DNA of 32,137 nt from CALITV01 sp964415795 (GCA_964415795.1 CAYQBN010000021.1:1-32137), one strand, 5' to 3'; positions 15,061 through 23,747 are shown, numbered from the stretch's first letter. Program-made: numbers and translations. The notes: a model not told the origin generated them from the letters alone.

Positions 15061-15088
15061 ATTGTAGTAGTGGGCGTTACGAAAGCAA
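15061..15088 (-). promoter_or_regulatory. Promoter of the protease gene at 12526-15033
   Basis: On the minus strand, TTGCTT (15088-15083), 16 bases, TACAAT (15066-15061). The -35 lies inside the inverted repeat at 15083-15098. Confidence 0.55.
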
Positions 15089-15098
15089 GAACTTGCTT
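15083..15098. repeat. Inverted repeat overlapping a stop codon and a -35 box
   Basis: AAGCAAG-N2-CTTGCTT on the plus strand. It covers most of the stop codon of the protease gene at 15097-16869 and the -35 box of the next gene. It could be an operator or a weak 3' hairpin; no T-run follows on either strand. Confidence 0.4.
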
Positions 15099-16869
15099 AG
15101 AAGAGGAGCGAGCACCCGCAGCCGCTTTCTTCCTTGCCCACGATGGTATCTGCATCTTCCGCCGTTGTTCCATCGAAGGCCTGCTCATCGGGTTGGTTTG
15201 ACTGATCCTCTCCGGTGGTCATGTCAGTGACGGTTTCGTCGGGCGTCATTTGTTCATCGGGGAATTGATCGTCGGTGACCGTGGTGTCGGGATACTGTTC
15301 GTCGCTTCCCGTCGTGTCGGGAACACCCTCATCCGGCACTACATCAGTGTCGGTCGTGGCACTCTCCCCGACACAGAGGCCGTTCCAACACTCCATCCCA
15401 TCACCGCAGTCGCTGGGCCCCGCACATTCAGGCGTTCCGCCGCAGAGACCATTCTTCGCGTTCTCGACCATTGCCTGCACATTGAGCACTCCGGCGCCGT
15501 AGCAAAGGGCGTCCTCGCCATAGGGGCAGGACTGGGTGCCCGGGCTTGCCGAATTCTTGACGCAGGCGATCACCTCCTCGTGGGTCAGGTAGGGCGCCAC
15601 CGAAAGCATGAGCCCTATCGCGCCGCTCACCACCGGTGTCGCTCCTGAGGTGCCGCTGAAAAACTTGGTGTAGGATTGGTCCGGCAGATCATTCATAAAG
15701 TGAGGGTTGTATCCGAAACCGGCGGCGGTCCAGTCGGTCGTCACGAGCCCCTTGTTGTCTACCATATCGAAGCCGGACGGCGCCGCGATATCGATGTAGA
15801 TGCCGTAGTTCGAGTAGTCGGTAATCTCGCCGGTCGAACGGAGAGCCGAAACGACGAGGATATCGCCGTGAAGGTTCTTGAAGTTATCGTTCGCCGCAGT
15901 GTCGCAAGCCGAGTTTCCGGCACCAAAGACCATCACTGTGCCGCGCCCGCCGCGGCCATAGGTTTTTCCATAGGCGACCGCTTCGCCGGCGTAGTTATCG
16001 TAGGGGATGTTCGTCTTGCAGACATCGTTGGCGTCCTTATCCTGATTGATAAGCCACGAGTTGTTGATAACCCACGCGCCGTTGTCCACCGTCCAGGTGA
16101 GCGCAGCCAGTTTCCGATCGTTGGGGATGACGACCTCGTTCCCGAGGTATTTGACCGGCAGGAGACTGCAATCCCAGCAGACGCCGGCGACACCGAAGCC
16201 GTTGTTGCCGTTCGCGACAGCAACACCAGAAACCGCTGTCCCGTGTGCCCGTGAGTAAGCGGTGAAGTTCGTCCCGCTCAGTTGCGGGTCGACATACGGC
16301 TCGGTGGGAACGAAACTTTGCCCAAGGAGGAGGTGAGCGAGGAGGTCGGGGTGCTGGGTGTCAACGCCGCTGTCCACGATCCCCACGATGACGCGCGGAT
16401 CGCCGCTGGTCGTGTCCCACGCCTCGGGGCTGTGTATCATCGCGTGGTGCCATGCCTCGCTGTAGTAGGTGTCGTTCGGCGTCGTGGCGAGGAGCCGCAC
16501 CTTCTCGTACCATACCGGCTGCGCCCACTTCACCATGCCGCTCTTCATGAGTTTTTCGCCAATCGCGAAAGGATCGCTTCCCTCCTTGACACGCACCTTG
16601 ACATAGTGCGCAAGGCCGGGAATGGTCTCGACTGGCGTAAGCGCAAAGAGCGCGAGCAGTTTCTCCCGCTGTGCCGGCAACACACCATCTTTGAACCGGA
16701 TACCGAGTTCCCCGGTGAGCGGTATGGGTTCATCCCCATGGAAGGCAACCTTGTCGCCGAGGCGGAGCAGACAGTACCTCTTGCCGTTGCCATAATAACA
16801 GGCGTCGGCGGCGGTGAGCACGCCGGCAACGACCAGAGACACAAAAAAAGCAAGTGTTCGCGATACCAT
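15097..16869 (-). CDS. Subtilisin-like serine protease with acidic stalk and GCGCSLLF tail
   Basis: A 590-residue secreted S8 protease, closely related along its whole length to the protease at 7295-9058. Signal peptide to about residue 22; Cys24 and Cys33; a pro-region with GELGIRFKDG; the catalytic domain with Asp166 (IVDSGVDTQHPDL), His209 (RAHGTAVSGV), Asn319 (FGAGNS) and Ser408 (SGTSGATP); CxxC at Cys231 and Cys234. A short Cys-rich module (about 475-500) leads into an 80-residue stalk of Asp, Glu, Thr, Pro and Gln with repeats such as YPDTTVTDDQFPDEQ, then GCGCSLLF. AAGGGGGGG precedes ATG 16869. It has its own promoter, and the next gene on the strand has another, so it is likely a single-gene unit. 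Substrate unknown. Confidence 0.93.
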   Translation of the reverse strand: MVSRTLAFFVSLVVAGVLTAADACYYGNGKRYCLLRLGDKVAFHGDEPIPLTGELGIRFKDGVLPAQREKLLALFALTPVETIPGLAHYVKVRVKEGSDPFAIGEKLMKSGMVKWAQPVWYEKVRLLATTPNDTYYSEAWHHAMIHSPEAWDTTSGDPRVIVGIVDSGVDTQHPDLLAHLLLGQSFVPTEPYVDPQLSGTNFTAYSRAHGTAVSGVAVANGNNGFGVAGVCWDCSLLPVKYLGNEVVIPNDRKLAALTWTVDNGAWVINNSWLINQDKDANDVCKTNIPYDNYAGEAVAYGKTYGRGGRGTVMVFGAGNSACDTAANDNFKNLHGDILVVSALRSTGEITDYSNYGIYIDIAAPSGFDMVDNKGLVTTDWTAAGFGYNPHFMNDLPDQSYTKFFSGTSGATPVVSGAIGLMLSVAPYLTHEEVIACVKNSASPGTQSCPYGEDALCYGAGVLNVQAMVENAKNGLCGGTPECAGPSDCGDGMECWNGLCVGESATTDTDVVPDEGVPDTTGSDEQYPDTTVTDDQFPDEQMTPDETVTDMTTGEDQSNQPDEQAFDGTTAEDADTIVGKEESGCGCSLLF

Positions 16870-16895
16870 GGACCCCCCCTTGATGTATGTACCAA

Positions 16896-16924
16896 ACTAT
16901 ACCGTGCGACAGGATCGGAATCAA
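16896..16924 (-). promoter_or_regulatory. Promoter of the protease gene at 15097-16869
   Basis: On the minus strand, TTGATT (16924-16919), a 17-base spacer, TATAGT (16901-16896), 26 bases before the start codon. Confidence 0.65.
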
Positions 16925-16960
16925 GTCTGAAAAATGATGAGGAGAGAGAATTCGGTTTCT

Positions 16961-18682
16961 TCAGTTCCCCTGCGCCTCGAGATACTCCTCGCGGGTCATC
17001 GGAGCGGTGAGTCCGGTGAAGATACCGATGTAGCGAATACCCTCGTCGTAGTCCTTCGGCGCTTTGAAGGGCTTGGTTATCTTGAGTTGGAGCGCGCCGC
17101 CGCCGCGGAGGTAGAATTCACCGCCTGCGGTCGGCGTCCAGTAGCGCTTCTGGAAGCCGGAGAAACCGGTCTCTCCTTTGAAGCCGTAGATGCCGGTCTT
17201 CTCGTTCGTGATGAGCGCGATGCGGAAGTTAACGAGTATGTCGGAGAACGAAAGGTCTGTGTCGAGGTACTTCTTGATGAGTGCCTCGTGATCGAGATAG
17301 TCGTTCGAGGGTCCCTCGATGAGCTCGCGGTAAAAGGCGTTACCTTGGCCGAGGTGAATGCGGAGGTATTGATGGAAGAGGTAGGTGAGCGCATAGTTGC
17401 CGATGACATCCTGACTGTAGTACTCCCAGTAGGTGACCGACATCCCGTTTGCTATGGACTCGTTCGCGTTGTATTCGCTCTTGTAGTCGCTCTGGAAGCC
17501 GCCGTAGACATGCTCGCCGCTCGTGGACATCCCCTCCATCATCCATGTGTTCTGGTTCGGCGTCTTTTCTATGATCTCGTCGCGGTTGTTGTGGACGAGA
17601 TGGGTGAACTCATGGGCGATGATGCCGTTCGCGTAGCGGCCGTTTCCCCACACCGCGGCCATCTGCTCGATGTAGATCATGTCGCACCGGTTCGAATCCT
17701 CGAAGTCGCCGAGTTCGTAAGGGCTGAAGTAGCCGCCGGCCTGTCCGCCGGCGTCGAGGAAGAGCATTGTTATCTTGCCATTGCCGTCCACATCGCTCGC
17801 CTCATAGAAGTTCTCGGTGATGAGCGGGTAGATGGTGGTATCGAATTCTTCGCCGATGGCGGTGGCGGTGCTCTTCGCCACATAGACTGGTACCTGCGAC
17901 CAGAGGATGCAGTGCTGGCCGACATAGAGCGCCTCGGCCTCTATCTCGTAACGGTCACCGGTGTTGAAGTTGTATGCCCAGAAGTTGCGGCGTTCGCCGA
18001 CGACGGGATCGGGGGCCGGCTCGATGGCGCGGTAGATGCGGCGGGAAAGTTCCTCGCGGGTCACCTCGGGCGGGAGCGGCGCGATGCGTCCAAAGATGGG
18101 GAAGGGGGGGCGTGACTGTTCGATGCGCGGTTGCTTTTCGATCGGCGACGGTGGGGCGAGGAAGAGTTCCTTCGGAAGAGTGCCGATGTATGCCTGATAG
18201 TTGCCGTCAGGTTCTGCGTTGGCGATGAGGAGAAGGTCGCCCGTATATTCGGGGCCTTCGAAGTCATAGCGGGGGACGCAGAGCCGCTTGTCGCTCGTCG
18301 GAAGATAGCCGTTCGTGCAGGTGCACTCAAAGGAGCCGTCGATGTTCTTGCAAGAGGCGTAGGAAGGATCGCCGCAGATGTCGGGATCGGCGGCGCATTC
18401 GTCGAGATCGGTGCATTCGGTCGCGTCCCAGCCGGAGCAGTCGTCGCGGCAGGTCGCGGTGCCTTGGTAACCGCTCGTCACCGTCGTGCAGTCGGCAGTC
18501 TGGCCGATCTCACACACCTCGCCTTCTTCGACCGTTCCGTTACCGCACCCGGCGATGACGGCGTCATCGTCGCTTGTCAACGTGTCGGCGGTCGCTTCGC
18601 CATCCGGCTGTTTATGGGTCGTCGCATCGTCGCAAGCGGCGAAGATGCTCGAAAGCAGAAACAGGGTGATCCAGCATCTCAT
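16961..18682 (-). CDS. Zinc metalloprotease lipoprotein, M30-like, with EGF-type module
   Basis: A 573-residue protein. Signal peptide and lipobox (SSIFAAC, Cys17), a short acidic spacer, then a CGNGTVEEGEVCE motif like the Cys-rich repeats common in myxobacterial surface proteins, and an EGF-like module (DLDECAADPDIC to GYLPTSDKRLC, about 92-135). The catalytic part has His357-Glu358-x-x-His361 in IIAHEFTHLVH and a downstream Glu in WMMEGMSTSGEH, the third zinc ligand pattern seen in M30 (hyicolysin) type proteases. The preceding DVDGNGKITMLFLD and GGYFSPYEL segments also fit that family. GGAGG is 7 bases before ATG 18682. It is probably surface-exposed and anchored by its N-terminal lipid. 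The 101 bases between this gene and mutS2 are T-rich on the minus strand, with no promoter I would trust. Confidence 0.88.
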   Translation of the reverse strand: MRCWITLFLLSSIFAACDDATTHKQPDGEATADTLTSDDDAVIAGCGNGTVEEGEVCEIGQTADCTTVTSGYQGTATCRDDCSGWDATECTDLDECAADPDICGDPSYASCKNIDGSFECTCTNGYLPTSDKRLCVPRYDFEGPEYTGDLLLIANAEPDGNYQAYIGTLPKELFLAPPSPIEKQPRIEQSRPPFPIFGRIAPLPPEVTREELSRRIYRAIEPAPDPVVGERRNFWAYNFNTGDRYEIEAEALYVGQHCILWSQVPVYVAKSTATAIGEEFDTTIYPLITENFYEASDVDGNGKITMLFLDAGGQAGGYFSPYELGDFEDSNRCDMIYIEQMAAVWGNGRYANGIIAHEFTHLVHNNRDEIIEKTPNQNTWMMEGMSTSGEHVYGGFQSDYKSEYNANESIANGMSVTYWEYYSQDVIGNYALTYLFHQYLRIHLGQGNAFYRELIEGPSNDYLDHEALIKKYLDTDLSFSDILVNFRIALITNEKTGIYGFKGETGFSGFQKRYWTPTAGGEFYLRGGGALQLKITKPFKAPKDYDEGIRYIGIFTGLTAPMTREEYLEAQGN

Positions 18683-18783
18683 GTGTCGTCCTCCATGGGG
18701 GTTAAAGAACCTCTCATCTACAAAAAATACAAAAAAGCAAAAAGGCGGCCTATCTCGCGAATCAAGAGAAAACAAAGAGTTAT

Positions 18784-21108
18784 CTACTTGAAGGAAACGA
18801 GTGTGGCACCGTCGCCTCCCTGCTCTTCCGGTGCGCGTGCCGCGATGATGGGGTATCTGTTCGCGAGCGTCGAGAGATGGGCGCGGATGGCCTTTTTCAA
18901 TGCCCCGGTACCGTGACCGTGGATAATGAGCAGCGTCATGCTCTTGGCAGTGAAGGCGGCGTCCACCGCTTTTTCGACGGTAGCGCACGCCTCCTCAGCG
19001 CTCATGCCGCGCACATCGCACCGCTCCGACCAGCCGGACTCGACGGCGACCGGGACCGCCGTGACTTTCCGTGTTGCCTTTTCATCGCGGACAATGAGCC
19101 GTTCTATCGGTATGGTAAGGGTCTTGTTTCCCGCAATGATCTCGGCTTTTCTCCCTTTCAGCGCCGCCAGAACCCCTTTTACCTTCGTCACCTTGTCGTA
19201 CACCACCGTCTCTCCGGGACGTACCTCCGCCTCCGAGAGGGGAACACCAGGCGTTTCGTCACGTGCCGCCTCTGCTCGTTGTATCGCCTGCGATAGCGAC
19301 TCCTTTTCCTTTCGGACAACGGCGATCCGCTCGGCCGCTTTCTTTGCATCGAGCGTCTCAACGCGTTTGCGCAATTCGGTCTCTTCGAGTTCGGTGAGCC
19401 TTTTGAGTGCCGCGAGCCGTTCTTTTTCGAAGTCGCGCTCTTTGCGGGCAAGTGCGGCGCGGAGCCGTTCTATCTCTCCCTTTTGGCGTTCGAATTCAAC
19501 GCGTTCCTTTTCGAGGGTTTCAAGGCGTTCTTCGAGCTCTTGTTCCTTTGCCCGGAGACGGTTGAGGAGCGGTTCGAGCGAACTCTCGCGGCCAAGCAGA
19601 AGACTCTCTACAGTAGAAACGAACGAGGGAGGGAAATTCATCTTGCGAATGAGGGCGAGCGGGTTACTACCGCCGACGAGGTGATACATGAAGCGGTAGG
19701 TCGGCTGGCCTCGTTTTTCGTCGAATCCCATCGCGACCGGTACGAAGGCGGGATCCTCGAGGGCGAGCGCCTTGACCTCGGCGAGGTGGGAACTCACGAG
19801 CGTGAATGATCCGCGGTCGCGGAGGAACTCGAGGAAAGCGCGTGCGATGATGCCCCCCTGTTGCGGGTCGGTGCCGCTCGCTATTTCGTCGACGAGGACC
19901 AGCGACGATGGGGTTGCACGGTTCGCGATATCGGCAAGAAGGCGCAGGTGAGCCGAGAACGATGATTCGCCTTCGGCGGCGTCCTGCTGGTCGCCGAGCA
20001 CGAGGAAGACCTCGTCAAAGAAAGGGATGCGCGCCTCTTTCGCCGGTACCGGTATCCCACGCCGTGCAAGTTCGGCGACAGTGTAGAAGGTCTTGAGCGC
20101 CACCGTTTTTCCTCCGGCGTTCGGACCGCTGATGACCATGAGGTGTTCTCGTTCCTTGAAGAGGAAGGTGTTGGGCACCGTCTTCTCTTTCGCGGCGAGG
20201 AGCACTGGCGGATACCATGCTTCGGTGACTTGAGCTCCGCGGTCGCTGGCGACGAACTCCGGAATGGCACAGGAATAGTCGCGCATCCAGCGATGGCGCG
20301 CGGCGAGCGACTCGAGGTGAAACGCTCGACGCACCGCCTCGTTGACGCTCTGCCGCTTGCGCGAAAGGAGCCCGCGCAGTTCGCAGAGCACCTTGCGGAT
20401 CTCGGCGTCCTCCTCCGCGGCGAGGAGGCTCAGGCGGTTGTTCTCTTCGACGAGGGGAAGGGGTTCGAGAAACGCCGTTTGTCCTGACCGAGAAAAGTTG
20501 TGGATGACCCCTTTGACGATGCGTTTGAACTGCGTCTTGAAGGGGAGGACATAGCGGTCGTCGCGGATGGTGAAGTAGTCCTCCTGCAGCATCCCTTCGG
20601 TCGTGGGGTCCTGTATCATCCGCTTTATCTCGCGGGCGATGTGGGCGTGTGTCTCGGTGAGAAGCCGCCGAATGCGCGCAAGTTCGGGACTAGCTTCGGA
20701 AGAGACCTCTCCTTTCTTGTCGATCGCTTGTTTGATGGTCATCTCGAGCGAGAGATCGGGCTCCCATCCGTCGAAAAGAAGTGCGATCTCTTTTACCCAC
20801 GTTTGGCGCCCGATCGCTGTTTTGGCAAGACGAACTTGTTCGAGAAATTCAGCGATGACACGGTAGTCTATCCCTTCGAGCGGCTCGTCGTGGTCGAAAC
20901 GGTCGAGGATTGAGCCAACCCGGTCGAGATCGTAAGCGAATATCTTGACCCCCGCGTCGAAGAGTGTCCCCGCCTCGATGACTGCGTGCAGTTCCCGTTC
21001 CGCCTCTTCACGGGAAAGAGGAGGAAGCGCGTGAAGGTATCGTTTTGCCTGTTCCGAGTGGCATCCCGTGGCGACGAGGTCGAGTATCTGGTCCCATTCG
21101 TGGCGCAT
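18784..21108 (-). CDS. mutS2: MutS2 family ATPase/endonuclease with Smr domain
   Basis: A 774-residue MutS2 of typical length. The N-terminal core and clamp region run to about 320, then the MutS ATPase with Walker A GPNAGGKT (328-335) and Walker B LVLVDEIASGTDP (from 403), followed by a long charged coiled coil (about 515-615) and a KOW-like segment (VRPGETVVYDKVTKVKGVL). The C-terminal Smr domain (about 696-774) has CDVRGMSAEEA and IHGHGTGALKKAIRAHL. MutS2 proteins suppress homologous recombination and, in some bacteria, act on collided ribosomes (as RqcU). They do not do mismatch repair. AAGGAGACC precedes ATG 21108. Its promoter is back-to-back with that of the divergent PHP gene. All key motifs look intact. 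Confidence 0.95.
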   Translation of the reverse strand: MRHEWDQILDLVATGCHSEQAKRYLHALPPLSREEAERELHAVIEAGTLFDAGVKIFAYDLDRVGSILDRFDHDEPLEGIDYRVIAEFLEQVRLAKTAIGRQTWVKEIALLFDGWEPDLSLEMTIKQAIDKKGEVSSEASPELARIRRLLTETHAHIAREIKRMIQDPTTEGMLQEDYFTIRDDRYVLPFKTQFKRIVKGVIHNFSRSGQTAFLEPLPLVEENNRLSLLAAEEDAEIRKVLCELRGLLSRKRQSVNEAVRRAFHLESLAARHRWMRDYSCAIPEFVASDRGAQVTEAWYPPVLLAAKEKTVPNTFLFKEREHLMVISGPNAGGKTVALKTFYTVAELARRGIPVPAKEARIPFFDEVFLVLGDQQDAAEGESSFSAHLRLLADIANRATPSSLVLVDEIASGTDPQQGGIIARAFLEFLRDRGSFTLVSSHLAEVKALALEDPAFVPVAMGFDEKRGQPTYRFMYHLVGGSNPLALIRKMNFPPSFVSTVESLLLGRESSLEPLLNRLRAKEQELEERLETLEKERVEFERQKGEIERLRAALARKERDFEKERLAALKRLTELEETELRKRVETLDAKKAAERIAVVRKEKESLSQAIQRAEAARDETPGVPLSEAEVRPGETVVYDKVTKVKGVLAALKGRKAEIIAGNKTLTIPIERLIVRDEKATRKVTAVPVAVESGWSERCDVRGMSAEEACATVEKAVDAAFTAKSMTLLIIHGHGTGALKKAIRAHLSTLANRYPIIAARAPEEQGGDGATLVSFK

Positions 21109-21137
21109 GAGGTCTCCTTTTCTTTTAGTTGCAACGC

Positions 21138-21165
21138 ACTCTACCACGGAGGCGTGGGGAGTCAA
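21138..21165 (-). promoter_or_regulatory. Promoter of mutS2
   Basis: On the minus strand, TTGACT (21165-21160), 16 bases, TAGAGT (21143-21138). Confidence 0.6.
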
Positions 21166-21176
21166 CAGAAGGTCGT

Positions 21177-21205
21177 TTGACTTTACCCGTTATGGGCGGT
21201 ATAGT
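21177..21205 (+). promoter_or_regulatory. Promoter of the eight-gene plus-strand run
   Basis: TTGACT (21177-21182), a 17-base spacer, TATAGT (21200-21205), 26 bases before the start of the PHP lipoprotein gene. No other convincing promoter was noticed before 29545. Confidence 0.7.
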
Positions 21206-21231
21206 TGCTTGAAATGAGGCGAGGTGATGCC

Positions 21232-22545
21232 ATGGGACGATGGGGGCTTTCTTTAGGGGCAGTGATGCTCTTCTTCATCTCGTGCGACAGGGAGCGGGGG
21301 TGGCGGGCTGACGCAGACAGTCTTCTGAATGACGGCGACACAGCGATAACCGAAGAAGAAACGCTTCCCGATACGGCGCTCGACGGAGAAGGGGAGCCCG
21401 CCGATGAAGACGCTCTTGTCGCGAGCGATGAAGAAACCGACGAAGGGAACGATGCGCTACTACCTTCAGACGAGAACGAGGTGCTGGTTGACGAGAGCGA
21501 ACTTCCCGATGCCGACGAAGCAGCGCCGGTTCTTCAGGGGTGCCTGACGGGCGATTTCACGCCGTACTTCGGCAACTTCCATTCGCACACCGGCAACTCC
21601 GACGGCGAAGGTGACCCCGATCAGGCCTTTGCCTATGCGCGAGACATCGCGAAACTCGATATCCTCGCGGTGACCGACCACCTCGAGCAACTTTACTACT
21701 ACTATACCGGCATTCCAAGTGACGAATATCCCAAGTGCCGTGAGTCGGCGGTCGCGGCCTCGGGGCCGTCGTTCCTTGCCCTTTGTGGCTACGAATATGG
21801 AAGCGGTTTCGAGTTCGATCCCTCGAGCGGTCTCGATATCAGCACTGGTCACAGCAATGTCTTTTTCAATGACACGCTTCTCCCGATGGCCCAACTCGAC
21901 TTTCACGATTTCTACGCCTCGGTCGCCGCATGTCCCACCTGCATCACCCAATTCAATCACCCCGGGGACGAGGGGCTCAAACAGACATTTCACGACTTCG
22001 AGTTCGATACGAACATCTTCTTCAAAATGGCACTCTACGAATTCAACGGCGCAGGCCCTGTGTGGGACCTCTTTTTCACGGCGCTCGCGGCGGGATGGTG
22101 GCTCTCGCCGACCTTCAATCAGGACAACCACTCGGCGAACTGGGGGACCGCGGACGATCACCGCACCGGCGTATTCATGGGCTCGCTCGACATGGCGTCG
22201 CTCTACGATGCCTTCTCCCAGCGGCGCACCTTCGCAACGGAGGACAAGAACGCCGTTATTCGATTCATGGCGGAGGACGACTGCTGGATGGGCTCACGTC
22301 TGTCGGGATTGTCGAGTTACTCGTTGCGTGTGGAGGTCAGTGACCCTGATCAGAACGATACCTTCGCCGCGGTGGAACTTTACGATCCGATGAAAAATAT
22401 CATTGCCTCGCATGACTGCGCCTCGGCGCAGAATTGCGAATTTTTCTTCGAACTTTTCGTCACGATGCCGACCTATGTGGTGGCACGTGCCATTCAGAGC
22501 GACGGCGAGGTGCTCGTTGCCGCGCCGATATGGATGATGCCGTAA
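21232..22545 (+). CDS. PHP-domain (CehA/McbA-like) metallohydrolase lipoprotein
   Basis: A 437-residue protein. The signal peptide ends in FFISC (Cys18, a lipobox-like site). Residues about 25-100 are an acidic stalk of Asp, Glu, Ala and Pro. The PHP domain follows: NFHSHTGNSDGEG (His117, His119), LDILAVTDHLEQ (Asp149, His150), a GYEY segment, then ITQFNHPGDEG and DNHSANWGTADDH, which would supply the remaining metal ligands. PHP proteins of this group hydrolyse phosphoester or related bonds using two or three metal ions; the substrate is not known. The last 110 residues look like a beta-sandwich. ATG 21232 was chosen because GAGG lies 7 bases upstream and a signal peptide follows directly. 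It is first in the probable operon. Confidence 0.85.
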   Translation: MGRWGLSLGAVMLFFISCDRERGWRADADSLLNDGDTAITEEETLPDTALDGEGEPADEDALVASDEETDEGNDALLPSDENEVLVDESELPDADEAAPVLQGCLTGDFTPYFGNFHSHTGNSDGEGDPDQAFAYARDIAKLDILAVTDHLEQLYYYYTGIPSDEYPKCRESAVAASGPSFLALCGYEYGSGFEFDPSSGLDISTGHSNVFFNDTLLPMAQLDFHDFYASVAACPTCITQFNHPGDEGLKQTFHDFEFDTNIFFKMALYEFNGAGPVWDLFFTALAAGWWLSPTFNQDNHSANWGTADDHRTGVFMGSLDMASLYDAFSQRRTFATEDKNAVIRFMAEDDCWMGSRLSGLSSYSLRVEVSDPDQNDTFAAVELYDPMKNIIASHDCASAQNCEFFFELFVTMPTYVVARAIQSDGEVLVAAPIWMMP

Positions 22546-22568
22546 GGCAATATACGATGGAGGTAATC

Positions 22569-23747
22569 ATGCAACGCGTCATTCCTCTGTTGATCCTCGG
22601 CCTTTTTCTCGTCGCCTGTGACGGTGGTTCCTCGAAGAGCGATGTCAAGCAGCCCTATGGAAAGCCGAGCAAGAATGTCTTCCATCTTATCAAGTACACC
22701 AACAGCGTCAAGGGGACCGGCGCCCCTTACATTGGCCGTCTCACGGGGACGGTGACCATCGGCGGCAAGGAGTACGGGACCTATCTGTTGAGCGATGTCG
22801 ATGCCTACGGCCAGCCGGTCGGCGACACGGTCGGCACCGAGATATGGATGACCCCGTTCCCGCCCGACACGAGCGGCACCGTGACGATCGCCGGACTCAC
22901 CGACGACCCGACCGGTACCTCGCCGACCATCGCGGGGACCTTCACGCCGCCCCTTTCGCTTCCCATGGACCCGCCGATCGGGGTGGACCAGCCGGTCGAT
23001 GTGACCTTCACCGGCGTCATTCCCGAGGTCCCGGGCGAACAGACCATACAGGCGAGCGGCACCTTCAAACTTGTCTCGAAGGATGAGACGGTCGAGACCC
23101 CGATGGGGAGCGTCCACAACTGCCGCCACTACACCGGGACGATCACTCTTGCGGGCGACAATGTCCCCGCCGCTTTTAAGGCGGTCCCGATCTCCGGCGC
23201 GTTCTGGTATCACGACGAACTCGGGGCGGTAAAGGCCGAGATCCCTCAACTCGGTCTTGCCGGCAACACCGAGGCGACCTGGGACGTTGACGACCCGACC
23301 GGGGAATACCGCACCATCAAGCGCACCGGCGTCGTCAGTGATTCGAATCCGGTCTGGGTCCTTTCGACCGCCGATGTGTCGGGCGAGTGGGACGCCGACA
23401 AGATGACCCACGCCAAGATGCTGCTCGAGGTGCGCTGGGCCGATGACGAGACGGCGAAGAACTCAACCCAGCCGGTGGCCACGCATCCCGCGGTCCGCAT
23501 CGAGTTCTCGACCGCATGGGGCATCTTCGGCTACGAGATGGTCGAGTCGCCGGTCTCCATCTTCCATCCGGAGGATAACGGCAAGGGTTACAAGTTCTAT
23601 TACGCCTATGTGGACGAAGCGGCCAAGAACGAACCGGGCGACAACGGCATCCTTTACCAGATAAAGGTGCAGACGACCGACCCGTCGGTCACTCCCGACA
23701 TCAAGGTGACCGGACGCATCTACTACCACACGATACCGGTCCCGTGA
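22569..23747 (+). CDS. Lipoprotein of unknown function
   Basis: A 392-residue protein with a clear lipobox (GLFLVAC, Cys17). I do not recognise the rest. It is rich in Gly, Thr, Pro and beta-type segments (for example TGTVTIGGKEYGTYLLSD and HNCRHYTGTITLAGD), suggesting a beta-sandwich extracellular or periplasmic protein, and has no catalytic motif. GGAGG at 22559-22563 is 5 bases before the ATG. It is 23 bases after the PHP gene, and its stop codon overlaps the start of the transporter gene (GTGA), so all three are probably translated together. A substrate-binding role for the transporter is possible but not shown. Confidence 0.78.
   Translation: MQRVIPLLILGLFLVACDGGSSKSDVKQPYGKPSKNVFHLIKYTNSVKGTGAPYIGRLTGTVTIGGKEYGTYLLSDVDAYGQPVGDTVGTEIWMTPFPPDTSGTVTIAGLTDDPTGTSPTIAGTFTPPLSLPMDPPIGVDQPVDVTFTGVIPEVPGEQTIQASGTFKLVSKDETVETPMGSVHNCRHYTGTITLAGDNVPAAFKAVPISGAFWYHDELGAVKAEIPQLGLAGNTEATWDVDDPTGEYRTIKRTGVVSDSNPVWVLSTADVSGEWDADKMTHAKMLLEVRWADDETAKNSTQPVATHPAVRIEFSTAWGIFGYEMVESPVSIFHPEDNGKGYKFYYAYVDEAAKNEPGDNGILYQIKVQTTDPSVTPDIKVTGRIYYHTIPVP

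Noticed and set aside
15097..15130. Calling the GCGCSLLF tail a MYXO-CTERM signal
   Set aside because: MYXO-CTERM needs a membrane helix and a basic cluster after the Cys motif. Here the chain ends 4 residues after the last Cys.
15097..15130. Reading the tail as a CaaX prenylation box
   Set aside because: CaaX needs the Cys exactly fourth from the end and cytoplasmic enzymes. Here the last Cys is fifth from the end and the proteins are exported.
18683..18783. Intrinsic terminator after mutS2 from the T-runs on the minus strand
   Set aside because: The T-runs are clear, but I could not find a convincing GC-rich stem directly before them.
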